This document shows positions 36,370-49,293 of a stretch of 64,000 bases of DNA, piece after piece; position 1 is the stretch's first letter, and each line of letters begins with the position of its first letter. The stretch comes from Impatiens glandulifera (lineage: Eukaryota; Streptophyta; Magnoliopsida; Ericales; Balsaminaceae). The notes beneath the pieces are model-generated. The model was not told the origin of the DNA. It searched no databases and saw only the letters and a list, made by a program, of their open reading frames with translations. Made by a program: the position numbers and the translations under genes. The stretch covers positions 54,642,587-54,706,586 of the forward strand of contig NC_061865.1 in the NCBI RefSeq assembly GCF_907164915.1, in the 5' to 3' direction.

Positions 36370-37426
36370 TATCTTAGACTAAAGATAAAAAAAAAATTAA
36401 AAAAAGATTTAATATTATTTTCTCTCTTTTGATTTGAATTTGACATTAAAAAATAGTTGAATTTCAAAATTTTTAACCTCTAAATATATTATATACTAAG
36501 AAAGTTATCATAAAAACATGAATAATATAAAAATGATTCACATAAATACAAATTACTATAAAATTGATATATATAATAACTGAAATTAATTAATCGTTTT
36601 TCTCGAGTATCTAGGAGTTCAATTAATATGATTTTATTATATATATTTTTATGTCATGTTTCTTCGTTATTTTTATTTTTTTTTTATAATTTTGAATAAT
36701 GAACCATTTTAATATATATTATTTAAGTATGGACTCACAACTTTGACTCAATGGGCTCATTTAATGTATTAGTTTTTATGTTTTTTCAAGATTTTATCCC
36801 CAAAACTAATCGATCATTCTTTTGTCCATCATTTTAAACATCTAATCATCATTTTATATATTTAAATACCAAAATTATTATTTAATTATAATTTATCTTT
36901 AAAAATAAAGAATATTTTTTACTTTTAATCAATAAAATCTGTTTTTTATAATTTAACCAAATATGATTTTTAGGAAAAAAATACCACTGCATCAAATAAG
37001 CCCTTATATTGTGAATGATGTGTTTCTTCCCAAGGACTATTGGTATTGTCACGACTTGTATGGGATGAATTATTAAGTTTTCCTATGATTTGTTATCTCA
37101 TGAAATAATTTTGATTTTGTTAAACAAAATAATAACAATAATGGAAACTTAAGAGACTAGTGATGAAAGTCGGTTTGAAAGACTAAGATGTCACAAGTTT
37201 ATTTCTATATAAAAACGCTTTGAATAGAAGGGAAAGACTGTAGGGGTGTCACACTAATTTTTCTTAATTATAATATAAAATAATTAAATATTAAAAAAAT
37301 ATTCTACACGATTTGTGTTGGTTTCTTACATCTGAACATTGCACCTTCATTGATCTATATAAACTATTATAAGTGATAGTAGAACTTAAATTGCTTAACT
37401 AATTAATATGGCTCAAAAGTATCAAA

Positions 37427-37429
<3 letters not shown>
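36370..37429. repeat. Spacer block of the array
   Basis: This lies between the downstream block of A unit 3 and the next (TA)n. It matches 41452-42775, 46596-47720 and 55870-57196. It includes AGAGACTAGTGATGA and TATAAAAACGCTTTGAATAGAA. It is shorter than the 55.9-kb copy, lacking a central piece (compare 56150-56330). Confidence 0.7.

Positions 37430-37501
<72 letters not shown>
37430..37501. repeat. (TA)n microsatellite
   Basis: About 36 TA units between spacer block and MITE. Confidence 0.95.
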
Positions 37502-37504
<3 letters not shown>

Positions 37505-38274
37505 AAAATAACAAAGTTTGACTCCTTATTGAGGCTTATTACAAGTTAAGACATCGTCTTTTAAATCTCATATTTTCTTCTTTTAAATCTCATATTTTGG
37601 AGCTTCTTATTGGAGATCAATTGCAATTTGAGACCTCTATTTTTGAACCTTACAATTTGGGCTTCTTATTGCAATTTGGGACATCTTATTTCGAGCCTCA
37701 CAATTTGGGGCTCTGCATTGTTAAGTTTGTACAAAATAGGGATTTTTCTTAACATAAATGGATGTTTGTCAAAATTGTATTACGTGACCGTTATAATTAA
37801 AAATTTAATAGTGACACATAATTCTAAATATTAAAAGTCCGACTCAACTTCATTTCATCGTAGGTAAAGAGGAGGAGAGTTATGTAGGGTGAGGTTAGTT
37901 GAGCATCACGAGGTGAAGGGTGGATGAGTCAAACTAGGGTGAAATTGATGAAGTTTAATTTGAGTTGGGATGGATGTAAGATTTTTTGTTTTCATTTTTT
38001 TTGTTCAAAAATGAATTAAAAATTATTTTAAAAAATAAATGGCATTTAGAAGTATATGTCACTATTAACATTTTTTTAAGACGTCCATGTCCATTATGAC
38101 AAATTCTCATTTTGTACAAACAGACAATACGGAGCCCCATTTATGAGGTTTGGAAGAAGAGATCCCAAATTGTGAGGTTCGAAAAAAAATGTTTCAAATT
38201 GTGAAGTTTGAAAAAAGATATCCCAAATTGCAATTGGTCCAAATAAAGAGTTATAATTTGTTATTTCGGCCTTT
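37502..38274. mobile_element. Hairpin MITE, long form
   Basis: It starts GCCAAAATAACAAAGTTTGAC and ends TTTGTTATTTCGGCC. The arms are made of 3-4 repeats of a ~50-55 bp unit. It precedes B unit 2. Confidence 0.8.
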
Positions 38275-38483
38275 ATAAATATAAATATATTAACTAGTTA
38301 AAAGTAGGATTTGAAAAAATGTGACATAGATTGAGATTGAAAACTTTAGATTATTAAGAAATTTTAAAAAGATTTCATGTTATACTTTTTTTTATTAACA
38401 TTAATAATATTGATAGGGATTCACACAATTTCAATGTATATATATATTTTAAATATTTATAATCTTACTTTTTCTATAAACAA

Positions 38484-38691
38484 AAAAATTCGTGTCCCGA
38501 AAAAAAATCGGGTCCCAAAATATGTTTATACTCACAATATCTTCATTTGAAGCACCGCTTTGATGCATATTCTCAATTTGTTTTATGTATGCATGAAGTC
38601 TTCTTCCTGCTTTTTTTATAGTGTCTAGTCTAGCTTGCATAAATCTTTTAGAACGAAACTCCAAATGCTCTAGTATTTCTCTATTGATCAT
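38484..38691 (-). pseudogene. B-unit ORF remnant 2, best preserved
   Basis: The minus strand stays open for most of its length and reads EHLEFRSKRF, then QARLDTIKKAGRRLHAYIKQ, then IENMHQSGASNEDIVSIN. The pattern R-S-K..QAR..TI.KA......I.QIE...QSGASNEDI resembles the C-terminal half of the Myb/SANT-like proteins carried by PIF/Harbinger elements and related plant genes. This is by eye, not by search. It is antisense to the peptide genes of the array and lacks a full-length domain, so it is taken as a remnant. Confidence 0.5.
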
Positions 38692-39458
38692 AATCGGTCA
38701 TTTGTTTGATTAATTCCAATAATTGGGTCCTCAATTTTTTTTTATATAAACCCGACATAAAAGGATATCCTCATATAGGTTATTAATGATGTTTGTTTTA
38801 ATATAATATGTTTGTTTAAATGTATTATTGAATTATCTTGTTGTGTATGAATTATTAATTTATAAAATTAATTATATCTTAATTTTATTAAATGAATGAG
38901 AAAATATTAGGATTATATATATATATATATATAAAGTTGATAAATATATAGATAATATTAATAAGGTGAAATGATTAGTGTGTAAAAAGAACCTACTAAG
39001 AATATTCTTTTAAGTTTGTAAATAAATTTTTTGGATTGGAGATGAATTATTGTTTAATGTGATGTTTACTACATTTTGGGTTTAAGAATAAATTTTTGGG
39101 TTGGAAAAAGTCTTATTAGTCATGCCTTTTTGAAAATTGCTAAAAAAATTTGAATTCAACACATTTTTCCAATCATGTGGCTTTTTTTCGGGTCAATTTA
39201 GAGTTCCCAATAAAAATATTATGGCTTAAATTTCTAAAAAAAGAGTAGTGTGCAAAACGAAGACATGACATGCATTAAAAAATAAAATAATTATAATAAT
39301 AAAAAAATGTTCTACAACAATTGTGTTAGGTTTCTCACATCTGAGCATTGCACCTTCAATGATCAGTATAAACTATTATAAGTGAGAATAGAACTTAAAT
39401 TGCTTAATTAATTAATATTGTTCAAAAGTATCATGTCAAAATAAATTTATATATATAA
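38692..39458. repeat. Downstream block of B unit 2
   Basis: This is the same 3' flank as in A units (AATTCCAATAATTGGGTCC, CCCGACATAAAAGGATATCC), with a short (TA)n at about 38913-38933. It is non-coding. Confidence 0.7.
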
Positions 39459-40190
39459 GGTCGAAGTAACAAAGTTGGACTCCTTATTGGGGACTTATTA
39501 CAAATTGAGACATCTTCTTTTGAATATCACAATTTGGAGCTTCTTATTGGAAGTCAATTGCATTTGAGACCTCTATTTTTGAATCTCACAATATGGGCTT
39601 CTTATTGGGGCGAAATGCAATTTGAGACATCTTATTTCGAGCCTTACAATTTGGGTCTCTACATTGTCAGGTTTGTACAAAATGAGGTTTTTCCAAAACA
39701 GAAAAGAATGTATTACGTGTCTTTATAATTAAAAGTTTAATAGTGACACATAATTCTAAATGTTATAAGTCCAACTCAACTTCATTTCATCGCTATGTAA
39801 AGAAGAGGATAGTTAGTATAGGGTGAGGGTAGCTGAGCGTCACGAGATGAAGGATAGAGGAGTCAAAGTAGGGTGAAGAGATGAAGTTTAATTTGAGTTA
39901 AGATGGATGTAAGATTTTTTATTTTCATTTTTTGTTCAAAAATGAATTAAAATTTATTTTATAAAAGATGTGGCATTTAGAAGTACATGTCACTATTAAC
40001 ATTTTGTAAGACGTTATGACAAAATTTTATTTTGTACAAATTTGAAAATGTGGTGCCCCAATTTATGAGTTTCGAAAGAAGAGGTCCCAAATTGTGAGGT
40101 TCGAAAGAAAATGTCCCAAATTGTGATATTTAAAAGATATTCCAAATTGCAATTGGTTCAATAAAAAGCCATAATATATTATTTTAGCCT
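39459..40190. mobile_element. Hairpin MITE, long form
   Basis: It starts GGTCGAAGTAACAAAGTTGG and ends TATTATTTTAGCC. It lies 324 bp before the split peptide gene. Confidence 0.8.
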
Positions 40191-40513
40191 ATATCATTAA
40201 ATTTGAATTTGAAAAAATGTGACATAGATTGAGATTTGAAAACTTTTAGATTATTAAGAAATTTTAAAAAAACTTCATGTTATACTTTTTTATTAACATC
40301 AATAATATTGAAAGGGGTTCACACAATTTCAAAAAATATATATATTTTAAATATTTATAATCTTCCTTTTTCTATCAACAATAGTGATATTTCTTATAAA
40401 TAATATATATTAGGTTTATATCTAATCTTCACCTATAAATAGTTGAATTCATCTTATATTAATTTACCAATACAAAGAAGTAAAAAAATCCTAGAGAAAG
40501 AGAATATTTGGTC

Positions 40514-40597
40514 ATGGCAATTTCACAAATAAGATCTTCTTTCTTCATTCTTTGTCTATTGTGCATTTGTGTTGGTTCTGTGTACAGCATAACATAA
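40514..40597 (+). pseudogene. 5' part of a defensin-like gene cut by an inversion
   Basis: The promoter (TATAAATA at 40434-40441), leader and signal peptide are normal, starting at ATG 40514. After the codons for SVYSIT the sequence switches at 40594/40595 to the reversed upstream block of a B unit, which gives an immediate TAA. The remaining part of the gene is at 53181-53348 on the minus strand. If transcribed it would yield only a 27-residue signal peptide. Confidence 0.88.
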
Positions 40598-40676
40598 AGT
40601 TTTCAATCTCAATCTATGTCACATTTTTTCAAATCCTACTTTTAACTAGTTAATATATTTATATTTATATTTATAT

Positions 40677-41403
40677 AGGCCGAAATAACAAATTATAACT
40701 CTTTATTTGGACCAATCCCAATTTGGGATATCTTTTTTCAAACTTCACAATTTGGAACATTTTCTTTCGAACCTCACAATTTGAGATCTCTTCTTCCGAA
40801 CCTCATAAATGAGGCTTCACATTGTCTGTTTGTACAAAATGAGAATTTGTCATAATGAACATAGACATGGACGTCTTAAAAAATTGATTGTTAATAGTGA
40901 CATATATTTCTAAATGCCACTTATTTTTTAAAATAATTTTAATTCATTTTTGAACAAAAAAATGAAAACAAAAAATCTTACATCCATCACAACTCAAATT
41001 AAACTTCATCAATTTCACCCTAGTTTGACTCATCTACCCTTCACCTCGTGATGCTCAACTACCCTCACCCTACATAACTCTCATTCTCTTTACCTGCGAT
41101 GAAATGAAGTTGAGTCGGACTTATGATATTTAGAATTATGTGTCACGTAATACAATTTTGAAAAACATCCATTTATGTTAAGGAAAATCCCTATTTTGTA
41201 CAAACTTGACAATGCAGAGCCCCAAATTGTGAGACTCGAAATAAGATGTCCCAAATTGCAATAAGAAGCCCAAATTGTGAGGTTCAAAAATAGAGGTCTC
41301 AAATTGTAATTGATCTCCAATAAAAAGCTCCAAATTGAGAGATTCAAAAGAAAATGTCTCAACTTGCAATAAGCCCCAATAAAGAGTCAAACTTTGTTAT
41401 TTT

Positions 41404-41407
<4 letters not shown>
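40677..41407. mobile_element. Hairpin MITE, long form, in the inverted segment
   Basis: It starts GGCCGAAATAACAAATTATAAC and ends TTTGTTATTTTGGCAT, against (TA)n. It belongs to the B unit split by the inversion, whose B body is at 53470-53700. Confidence 0.8.

Positions 41408-41451
<44 letters not shown>
41407..41451. repeat. (TA)n microsatellite
   Basis: About 22 TA units next to the MITE. Confidence 0.95.
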
Positions 41452-41455
<4 letters not shown>

Positions 41456-42775
41456 TTTGAATATGATACTTTTGAGCAACATTAATTAGTTAAGCAATTT
41501 AAATTCTCCTATCACTTATAATAGTTTATATAGATCATTGAAGGTGTAATGTTCAGATGTGAGAAACCAACACAAATCGTGTAGAATATTTTTTTAATAT
41601 TTAATTTTTTTATTTTAATTAAGGAAAACTAGTGTGACACACCCACAGTCTTTCCCTTCTATTTAAAGCGTTTTTATATAGAAATAAACTTGTGACATCT
41701 TAGTCTCTCAAACCGACTTTCATCACTAGTCTTTTATGCTTCCATTATTATTATTATTTTGTTTAACAAAATCAAAATTATTTCATGAAATAACAAATCA
41801 TAGGAAAACTTAATAATTCATCCCATACAAGCGTGACAATACCAATAGTCCTTCGGAAGAAATACATCATTTACAATATAGGGCTTATTTGATGCAGTGG
41901 TATTTTTTTCCTAAAAATCATATTTGATTAAATTAAAAAATACAGATTTTTATAATTAAAAATAAAAAAATTCTTTATTTTTAAAGATAAATTATAATTA
42001 AATGATAATTTTGGTATTTAAATATATAAAATGATGATTAGATGTTTAAAATGACGACTAAAGAATGATTGATTAGTTTTTGGGATAAAATCTTGAAAAA
42101 ATATAAAAACTAATACATTAAATGAGCCCATTGAGTCAAAGTTGTGAGTCCTTTATACTTAAATAATATATATTTAAATAATTCATTATATTCAAAATAA
42201 TAAAAAAAATGTTTAAAAATAACGAAAAAACATGATATAAAAATAAATATAATAAAATCATATTAATTGAACTCGCAGATTCTGAAAAACGATTAATTAA
42301 AATTCATTTATTATATATATAATTTATTTAGCTTAAATAAAAAATATGTCCCAATAAAAAATAGTCACAGTCATAATTTAAAAAAAATGAATTTTTTCTC
42401 ACTAGCCATTTGGTCTTTATAATTTGTAAGCTAAAACAGAAGGCCGTATCTATCGGCTTAGATTAAAATTCATTTTCTCACTAGATTTATATAATTTCAA
42501 TTTTATAGTAATTTGTATTTATGTGAATCATTTTTATATTATTCATGTTTTTATGATAATTTTTTTAGTATATAATATATTTCAAGGTTAAAAATCTTGA
42601 AATTCAACTATTTATTAATGTCAAATTCAAATAAAAAGAGAGAAAATAATATTAATTTTTTTTTAATCCAAGAATTGATAATCCTTAGATGAATATTATA
42701 TTTCAAAAAATCGTAAAATCCCAAATTAAATAATAAATGTTATGTTTTTTTTTATCTTTAGTCTAAGATATTTTT
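41452..42775. repeat. Spacer block of the array, reversed, long version
   Basis: This is the reverse match to 55870-57196 and, with gaps, to 36370-37429. It is non-coding. Confidence 0.7.
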
Positions 42776-43287
42776 TTATCATTATAATTATTTTATTTTT
42801 TAATGCAAGTCATGTCTTTGTTTTGCACATTACTCATTTTTTTTAGAACTTCAAACCATAATATTTTAATGGGAACTTTGAATTCACCCGAAAAAAGACA
42901 CATGACTGAAAAAATCGTATGGAATTCAAATATTTTAGCAATTTTCAAAAGGGCATGACCAATAAGACTATCTTCAACCCAAATATTCATTCTTAAACTA
43001 AAAAAATGCAGTAAACGTGTAAAACTTAAAAAAATATTTTAAAAATATTTATTTTGAACATTAACCACTTAACCTTGATAAAATTAAATATATATTAATA
43101 ATTCATACACAACAAAATAATTCAATAATACATTTAAATAAATAAATATATTATATTAAAACAAACATTATTAATAAATAGATGAGGATATCCTCATATG
43201 TCGGGTTTATATCGAAAGTTTTGAGGACCCAATTATTGGAATTAATCAAACATTGAAGAAACTTTCATTAGAGAAAGACTAGAGCAA

Positions 43288-43527
43288 TTAGTTAGAAATA
43301 CAATCACACGATATAATAGGGAAGGGATGGGTGATACTCCTGACATGACATCTTCCACCCTTTGTAAACCCCTTGTTCAAGCAAGTTTGAAAGCAGTTCT
43401 GGACGGTATCACATAACCCTATGGCTACATCTTTTTCACCATACTCTGTTATGCTGTACACATAACCAACACAAATGCACAATAGACAAAGAATGATGAA
43501 AGAAGATCTTATTTGTGAAATTGACAT
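43288..43527 (-). CDS. Secreted six-cysteine defensin-like peptide, copy in the inverted segment (43 kb)
   Basis: A 79-residue precursor starts at the ATG at 43525-43527 on the minus strand, 80 bp after TATAAATA (43600-43607). The mature part is identical to copies 3, 49 kb and 61 kb. The signal peptide differs slightly (MSISQIRSSFIILCLLCICV, then GYVYS), and part of that resembles copy 1, which could reflect gene conversion. Six cysteines follow in the pattern C-X5-C-X3-C-X10-C-X13-C-X1-C. Before the inversion it pointed the same way as its neighbours. The hairpin MITE begins 323 bp upstream. Confidence 0.85.
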   Translation of the reverse strand: MSISQIRSSFIILCLLCICVGYVYSITEYGEKDVAIGLCDTVQNCFQTCLNKGFTKGGRCHVRSITHPFPIISCDCISN

Positions 43528-43849
43528 GACCAAATATTCTCTTTCTCTAGGAATTTTTTACTTCTTTGTATTTGTAAATTAATATAAGATGAATTCAACT
43601 ATTTATAGGTGAAGATTAGATATAAACCCTAATATATATTATTTATAAAAAATATCATTATTGTTGATAGAAAAAGGAAGATTATAAATATTTAAAATAT
43701 ATATATTTTTTGAAATTGTGTGAATCCCTTTCAATATTATTGATGTTAATAAAAAAATATAACATGAAATTTTTTAAAATTTCTTAATAATCTAAAAGTT
43801 TTCAAATCTCAATCTATGTCACATTTTTTGGAATTCAAATTTAATGATA

Positions 43850-44606
43850 TAGGCTAAAATAATAAATTAAGCCTCTTTATTGGGACCAATTGCAATTTGA
43901 AATATCCTTTTCAAACTTCATAATTTGGGACATTTTCTTTCGAACATCACAATTGGGGACCTCTTCTTTCAAATCTCATAAATTGGGGCACCACGTTGTC
44001 AAGTTTGTACAAAATAAGATTTTGTCATAACGGGCATGAACGTCTTAAAAAATGTTAATAGTGACATGTACTTCTAAATGCCACATCTTTTATAAAATAA
44101 ATTTTAATTCATTTTTGAACAAAAAAATGAAAACAAAAAATCTTACATCCATCTCAACTCAAATTAAACTTCATCTCTTCACCCTAGTTTGATTCCTCTA
44201 CCCTTCTCGTGACGCTCAACTACCCTCACCCTATACTAACTCTCCTCTTCTTTACCTAGTGATGAAATGAAGTTGAGTTAGACTTATGACATTTAAAATT
44301 ATGTGTCACTATTAAACTTTTAATTATAAAGACACGTAATATATTCTTGACAAACATCCATTACTGTTATGGAAAAACCTCATTTTGTACAAACATGGCA
44401 ATGCAAATACTCAAATTATGAGGCTCGAAATAAGATGTCTCAAATTGCATTTGGCCCCAATAAGAAGTCCATATTGTGAGATTAAAAAAAGAAGTCTCAA
44501 ATTGCAATTGACCTCCAATAAGAAGCTCCAAATTGTGATATTCAAAAGAAGATGTCTCAACTTGTAATAAGCCCCAATAAAGAGTCCAATTTTGTTATTT
44601 TGACCT
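43850..44606. mobile_element. Hairpin MITE, long form, reversed
   Basis: Ends AGGCTAAAATAATAAATTAAG and TTTGTTATTTTGACC. Central CTCACCCTATACTAACTCTCC retained. Confidence 0.8.
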
Positions 44607-45131
44607 TATATATATAAATTTATTTTGATATGATACTTTTGAACAATATTAATTAATTAAGCAATTTATGTTCTATTCTCACTTATAATACTTTATATTG
44701 ATCATTGAAGGTGCAATGCTCAGATGTGAGAAACCTAACACAATTGTTGTATAACATCTTTTTATTATTATAATTATTTTATTTTTTAATGCAAGTCGTA
44801 TCTTCGTTTTGCACACTATTCTTTTTTTTAAAAAAAAAAATTCAAACCATAATATTTTTATTGGGAACTCTAAATTGACCCGAAAAAAGCCACATGAGTG
44901 AAAAAATATGTGGAATTCAAATTTTTTAGCAATTTTCAAAAAAACATGACTAATAAGACTATCTCCAACCCAAAAATTTATTCTCAAACCCAAAATATAG
45001 TAAACATCACATTAAACAATAATTTATCTTCGATCCAAAAAAATTATTTACAAACTTAAAAGAATATTCTTAGAAGGTTCATTTTTCACACTAATCAATT
45101 AACCTTATTAATATTATCTATATATTTATCA

Positions 45132-45136
<5 letters not shown>

Positions 45137-45182
<46 letters not shown>
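45137..45182. repeat. (TA)n microsatellite in the B downstream block
   Basis: About 23 TA units. The same site has a short run at 38913-38933 and a long one at 53911-53982, so the tract length varies between units. Confidence 0.95.
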
Positions 45183-45185
<3 letters not shown>

Positions 45186-45429
45186 CATAATCTTTTCTCA
45201 TTCATTTAATAAAATTAAGATACAATTAATTTTATATATTAATAATTCACACAACAAGATAATTCAATAATACATTTAAACAAACAAACATATTATATTA
45301 AAACAAACATTATTAATAACCTATATGAGATATCCTTTTATGTCGGGTTTATATAAAAAAAATTGAGGACCCAATTATTGGAATTAATCAAACAAATGAT
45401 CGATTATGATCTTGTATTGAAGAAACTTT

Positions 45430-45645
45430 CAATAGAGAAATACTAGAGCATTGGAAGTTTCGTTCTAAAAGATTTATACAAGCCCGACTGGACACTATAA
45501 AAAAAAGCAGGAAGAAGACATCATGTATTCATAAAACAAATTGAGAATATGCATAAAGCGGTGCTTCAAATGAAGATATTGTGAATATTAACATATTTTG
45601 GGACCCTGTTTTTTTTCGGGACACGAATTTTTTTGTTGATAGAAA
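45430..45645 (+). pseudogene. B-unit ORF remnant 3 (in the inverted segment)
   Basis: It reads EHWKFRSKRFIQARLDTIKK on the plus strand, then loses frame near a run of A and a short deletion. QIENMH and SNEDIVNIN recur in another frame. It is a decayed copy of the B body. Confidence 0.5.
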
Positions 45646-45839
45646 AAGTAAGATTATAAATATTTAAAATATATATACATTGAAATTGTGTGAATCCCTG
45701 TCAATATTATTAATGTTAATAAAAAAAGTATAACATGAAATCTTTTAAAAATTTCTTAATAATCTAAAGATTTCAATCTCAATCTATGTCACATTTTTTC
45801 AAATCCTACTTTTAACTAGTTAATATATTTATATTTATA

Positions 45840-46547
45840 TAGGCCGAAATAACAAATTACAAATCTTTATTGGGACCAAATGAAATTTGGGATATCTTTT
45901 TTCAAACTTCACAATTTGAAACATTTTCTTTCGAACCTCACAATTTGGGACCTCTTCTTCCAAACCTTATAAATAGGGCTCCGCATTGTCTGTTTGTACA
46001 AAATGAGATTTTGTCATAATGGACATGAACGTCTTAAAAAAAAATGTTAATAGTGACATATACTTCTAAATGCCACTTATTTTATAAAATAATCTTTAAT
46101 TCATTTTTGAACAAAAAAATGAAAACAAAAAATCTTACATCCATCCCAACTCAAATTAAACTTCATCACTTTCACACCATAGTTTGACTCATTCTCTTTA
46201 CTTACGATGAAATGAAGTTGAGTCGGACCTATGATATTTAGAATTATGTGTCACTATTAAATTTTTAATTATAAAGATCACATAATATATTTTTGACAAA
46301 CATCCATTTATGTTAAGGAAAAACCATATTTTGTACAAACTTGACAATGTAGAGCCCCAAATTGCGAGGCTCGAAATAAGATGTCCCAAATTGCAATTGA
46401 CTCAATAAGAAGCCCAAATTGTGAGGTTCAAAAATAGAGGTCTCAAATTGCAATTAACCTCCAATAAAAAGCTCCAAATTGTGAGATTCAAAAGGAGATG
46501 TCTCAACTTACAATAAGCCTCAATAAGGAGTACAACTTTGTTATTTT

Positions 46548-46550
<3 letters not shown>
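45840..46550. mobile_element. Hairpin MITE, long form, reversed
   Basis: It starts GGCCGAAATAACAAATTAC and ends TTTGTTATTTTGGC against (TA)n. Part of the central spacer (near 46185) is shortened. Confidence 0.78.

Positions 46551-46595
<45 letters not shown>
46551..46595. repeat. (TA)n microsatellite
   Basis: About 22 TA units between MITE and spacer block. Confidence 0.95.
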
Positions 46596-46599
<4 letters not shown>

Positions 46600-47720
46600 T
46601 TTGAATATGATACTTTTGAGCAATATTAATTAATTAAGCAATTTAAGTTTTACTATCACTTATAATAGTTTATATAGATCATTGAAGGTGCAATGTTCAG
46701 ATGTGAGAAACCAACACAATTCGTGTAGAATATTTTTTTAATATTTAATTATTTATATTTTAATTAAGGAAAACTAACGTGATACCTCACCGTCTTTCCC
46801 TTCTATTCAAAGCATTTTTATATAGAAATAAACTTGTGACATCTTAGTCTCTGACATTCATCACTAGTCTCTTAAGCTTCCATTATTGCTATTATTTTGT
46901 TTAACAAAATCAAAATTATTTCATGAAATAACAAATCATAGGAAAACTTAATAATTAATCCCATACAAGCGTGACAATACCAATAGTCCTTGGGAAGAAA
47001 CATATCATTCACAATATAGGGCTTATTTGATGCAGTGGTATTTTTTTCCTAAAAATCATATTTGATTAAATTAAAAAAAAAAGCAGTTTTTTATGATTAA
47101 AAGTAAAAAATATTCTTTATTTTTAAAGATAAATTATAATTAAATGATAATTTTGGTATTTAAATATATAAAATGATGATTAGATGTTTAAATGATGGAC
47201 GAAAGAATGATTGATTAGTTTTGGGGGATAAAATCTTGAAAAAACATAAAAACTAATACATTAAATGAGCCCATTGAGTCAAAGTTGTGAGTCCATACTT
47301 AAATAATATATATTTAAATGGTTCATTATATTCAAAATTATAAAAAAAAATTAAAAATAACGAAAAAATATGACATAAAAATATATATAATAAAATCATA
47401 TTAATTGAACCCGTAGATTCTCGAGAAAAACGATTAATTAAATTCAGTTATTATATATATAATTTATTTAGCTTAAATAAAAAATATGTCCCAATCAAAA
47501 ATACTCACAATCATAATTCGAAAAAATTGAATTTTTTCTCACTAGCCATTTGTCTCTATAATTTGTAAGCTAAAACAGAAGGTCGTATTCTATCGGCTTA
47601 GATTGAAATTCATTTTCTTACCAGATTTGTATAATTTCAGTTTTACAGTAATTTATATTTAAGTGAATATTTTTATATTATTCATGTTTTTATGATAATT
47701 TTCTTAGTATATAATATATT
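46596..47720. repeat. Spacer block of the array, reversed, interrupted by an insertion
   Basis: It follows 41452 onward until TATAATATATT, where the foreign segment 47722-48676 begins. Confidence 0.7.
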
Positions 47721-47721
47721 T

Positions 47722-48676
47722 GGGAATAATGATAAATTTGAGACTGTGGTTCGAGCGATTTTTCAAATTTAGGACTCTCCTAATATTTTATCATTTATAG
47801 AACTCTCATTTCCTTGTTTAATTATATTTAATACTTCCATTAATGTCGTTAACTATTTAACATTAATTTGATTTTTTTTTATTTTTTTATTATTATTTAA
47901 CCTAAATCTTTTATTTCTTTCTTTATTATTATTTAATATTAATTATCCCATTCAACAATATCATCACCCATCCGACCGACAATGGAACCTACTTCATCCA
48001 TGCAAACCCAATATCCCCTTTACCAAAAACAACCAATCTCAATTTAGATCATCCAATTCTAAAAACATCCCTTCGCCCAATCACCCTAAAGGTACAATCT
48101 TTACTTTACTATTTCTCTAATTCAAACATTTTCAAAACTAATTTACAATTTCTCTACAGTTTCAAGATTCGTGGTCACCGAAATCCACCAAGACCGTACT
48201 CAACGGGTTCACAGGAATGGTCAAACCAGGCAAACTCATGGCTATGCTTGGCCCATCTGGCAGCGGCAAAACAACACTCCTCACTGCCCTTTCCGGCCGT
48301 TACCTCGCCGGAAAAATCTCCGGTACTATTACCTACAACAAACGCCCTTTCAACGGATCAATGAAATGGAAGATCGAATTCGTTTTGCAGGACGATGTTC
48401 TCTATCTCCATCTTACGATTCTAGAAACATTAACCTACGCAGCCTTGCTCCGCCTTCCTGGAAAATTAACAAATAATGAGAAATTTGAGCAAGTTGATTT
48501 TGTTATCAATGACCTTGGTTTGGGTGGACTATAAATACAAATAGATTCATTTTGGGATCTCATAGATGAAGAAGAAAATACATGTAAGATGTAAGAAGAA
48601 CATATGACGGAGAAGATGACAGAGAAGACCCGTCAATGAGGAAGCAAGGAAACAAATAGTTAATGAAGATATTTAA
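47722..48676 (+). mobile_element. ~950-bp insertion carrying an ABCG gene fragment
   Basis: Compared with the unit at 42580-42760, the shared sequence stops at about 47721 and resumes at about 48677 (TTTAGTCTAAGATATTTTT). The inserted DNA is less AT-rich, replaces about 170 bp, and contains two exons of an ABC transporter gene. No inverted repeats or target duplication were found, so the mode of capture is not known. Confidence 0.7.
47982..48534 (+). pseudogene. ABCG half-transporter gene fragment (start of nucleotide-binding domain)
   Basis: Exon 2, 48160-48534, encodes FQDSWSPKSTKTVLNGFTGM, then the Walker A motif GPSGSGKTT and the Q-loop VLQDD, ending in a stop after DLGLGGL. These match the first ~100 residues of the nucleotide-binding domain of plant ABCG (white-brown) half transporters. 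The family's signature motif, Walker B and all membrane segments are missing. A 5' exon ending PILKTSLRPITLK at 48091 fits in frame through a 68-bp GT-AG intron (48092-48159). The ATG at 47982 is out of frame with that exon, so the N-terminus has a frameshift. Retention of an intron shows DNA-level capture. It could still be transcribed. Confidence 0.82.
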
Positions 48677-49293
48677 TCTTTAGTCTAAGATATTTTTTAT
48701 CATTATAATTATTTTATTTTTTAATGCAAGTCATGTCTTTATTTTGCACACTACTATTTTTTTTAGAACTTCAAACCATAATATTTTATTGGGAACTTTG
48801 AATTGACCCAAAAATAGACACATGACTGGAAAAATCGTATGGAATTCAAATATTTTAGCAATTTTCAAAAGGGCATGACCAATAAGAATATCTCCAATCC
48901 AAATATTCATTCTCAAACTCAAAACTCAAAATATGCAGTAAAACTTAAAAGAATATTTTAAGAATATTTATTTTGAACATTAACCATTTAACCTTATTAA
49001 TATTATCTATATATTTATCAATTTTACATATTTAATCCTAATTTTTTTTTATTCATTTAATAAAATGAAGATAAAATTAAATATATATATTAATAATTCA
49101 TACACAACAAAATAATTTAATAATACATTTAAATAAACAAACATATTATATTAAAACAAACATTATTAATAAATAGATGAGGATATCGTTTATATTGAAA
49201 TTTTTGAGCACCCAATTATTGAAATTAATCAAGCAAATGATCGATTATTGTCTCGTATTGAAGTAAACTTTCAATAAAGAAAGACTGGAGCAA

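Noticed and set aside
41090..41362. Frames with repeated LFLNLTIWAS-like peptides, here and in the other MITE copies
   Set aside because: They are translations of the ~50-bp sub-repeats in the MITE arms and recur wherever that repeat is open.
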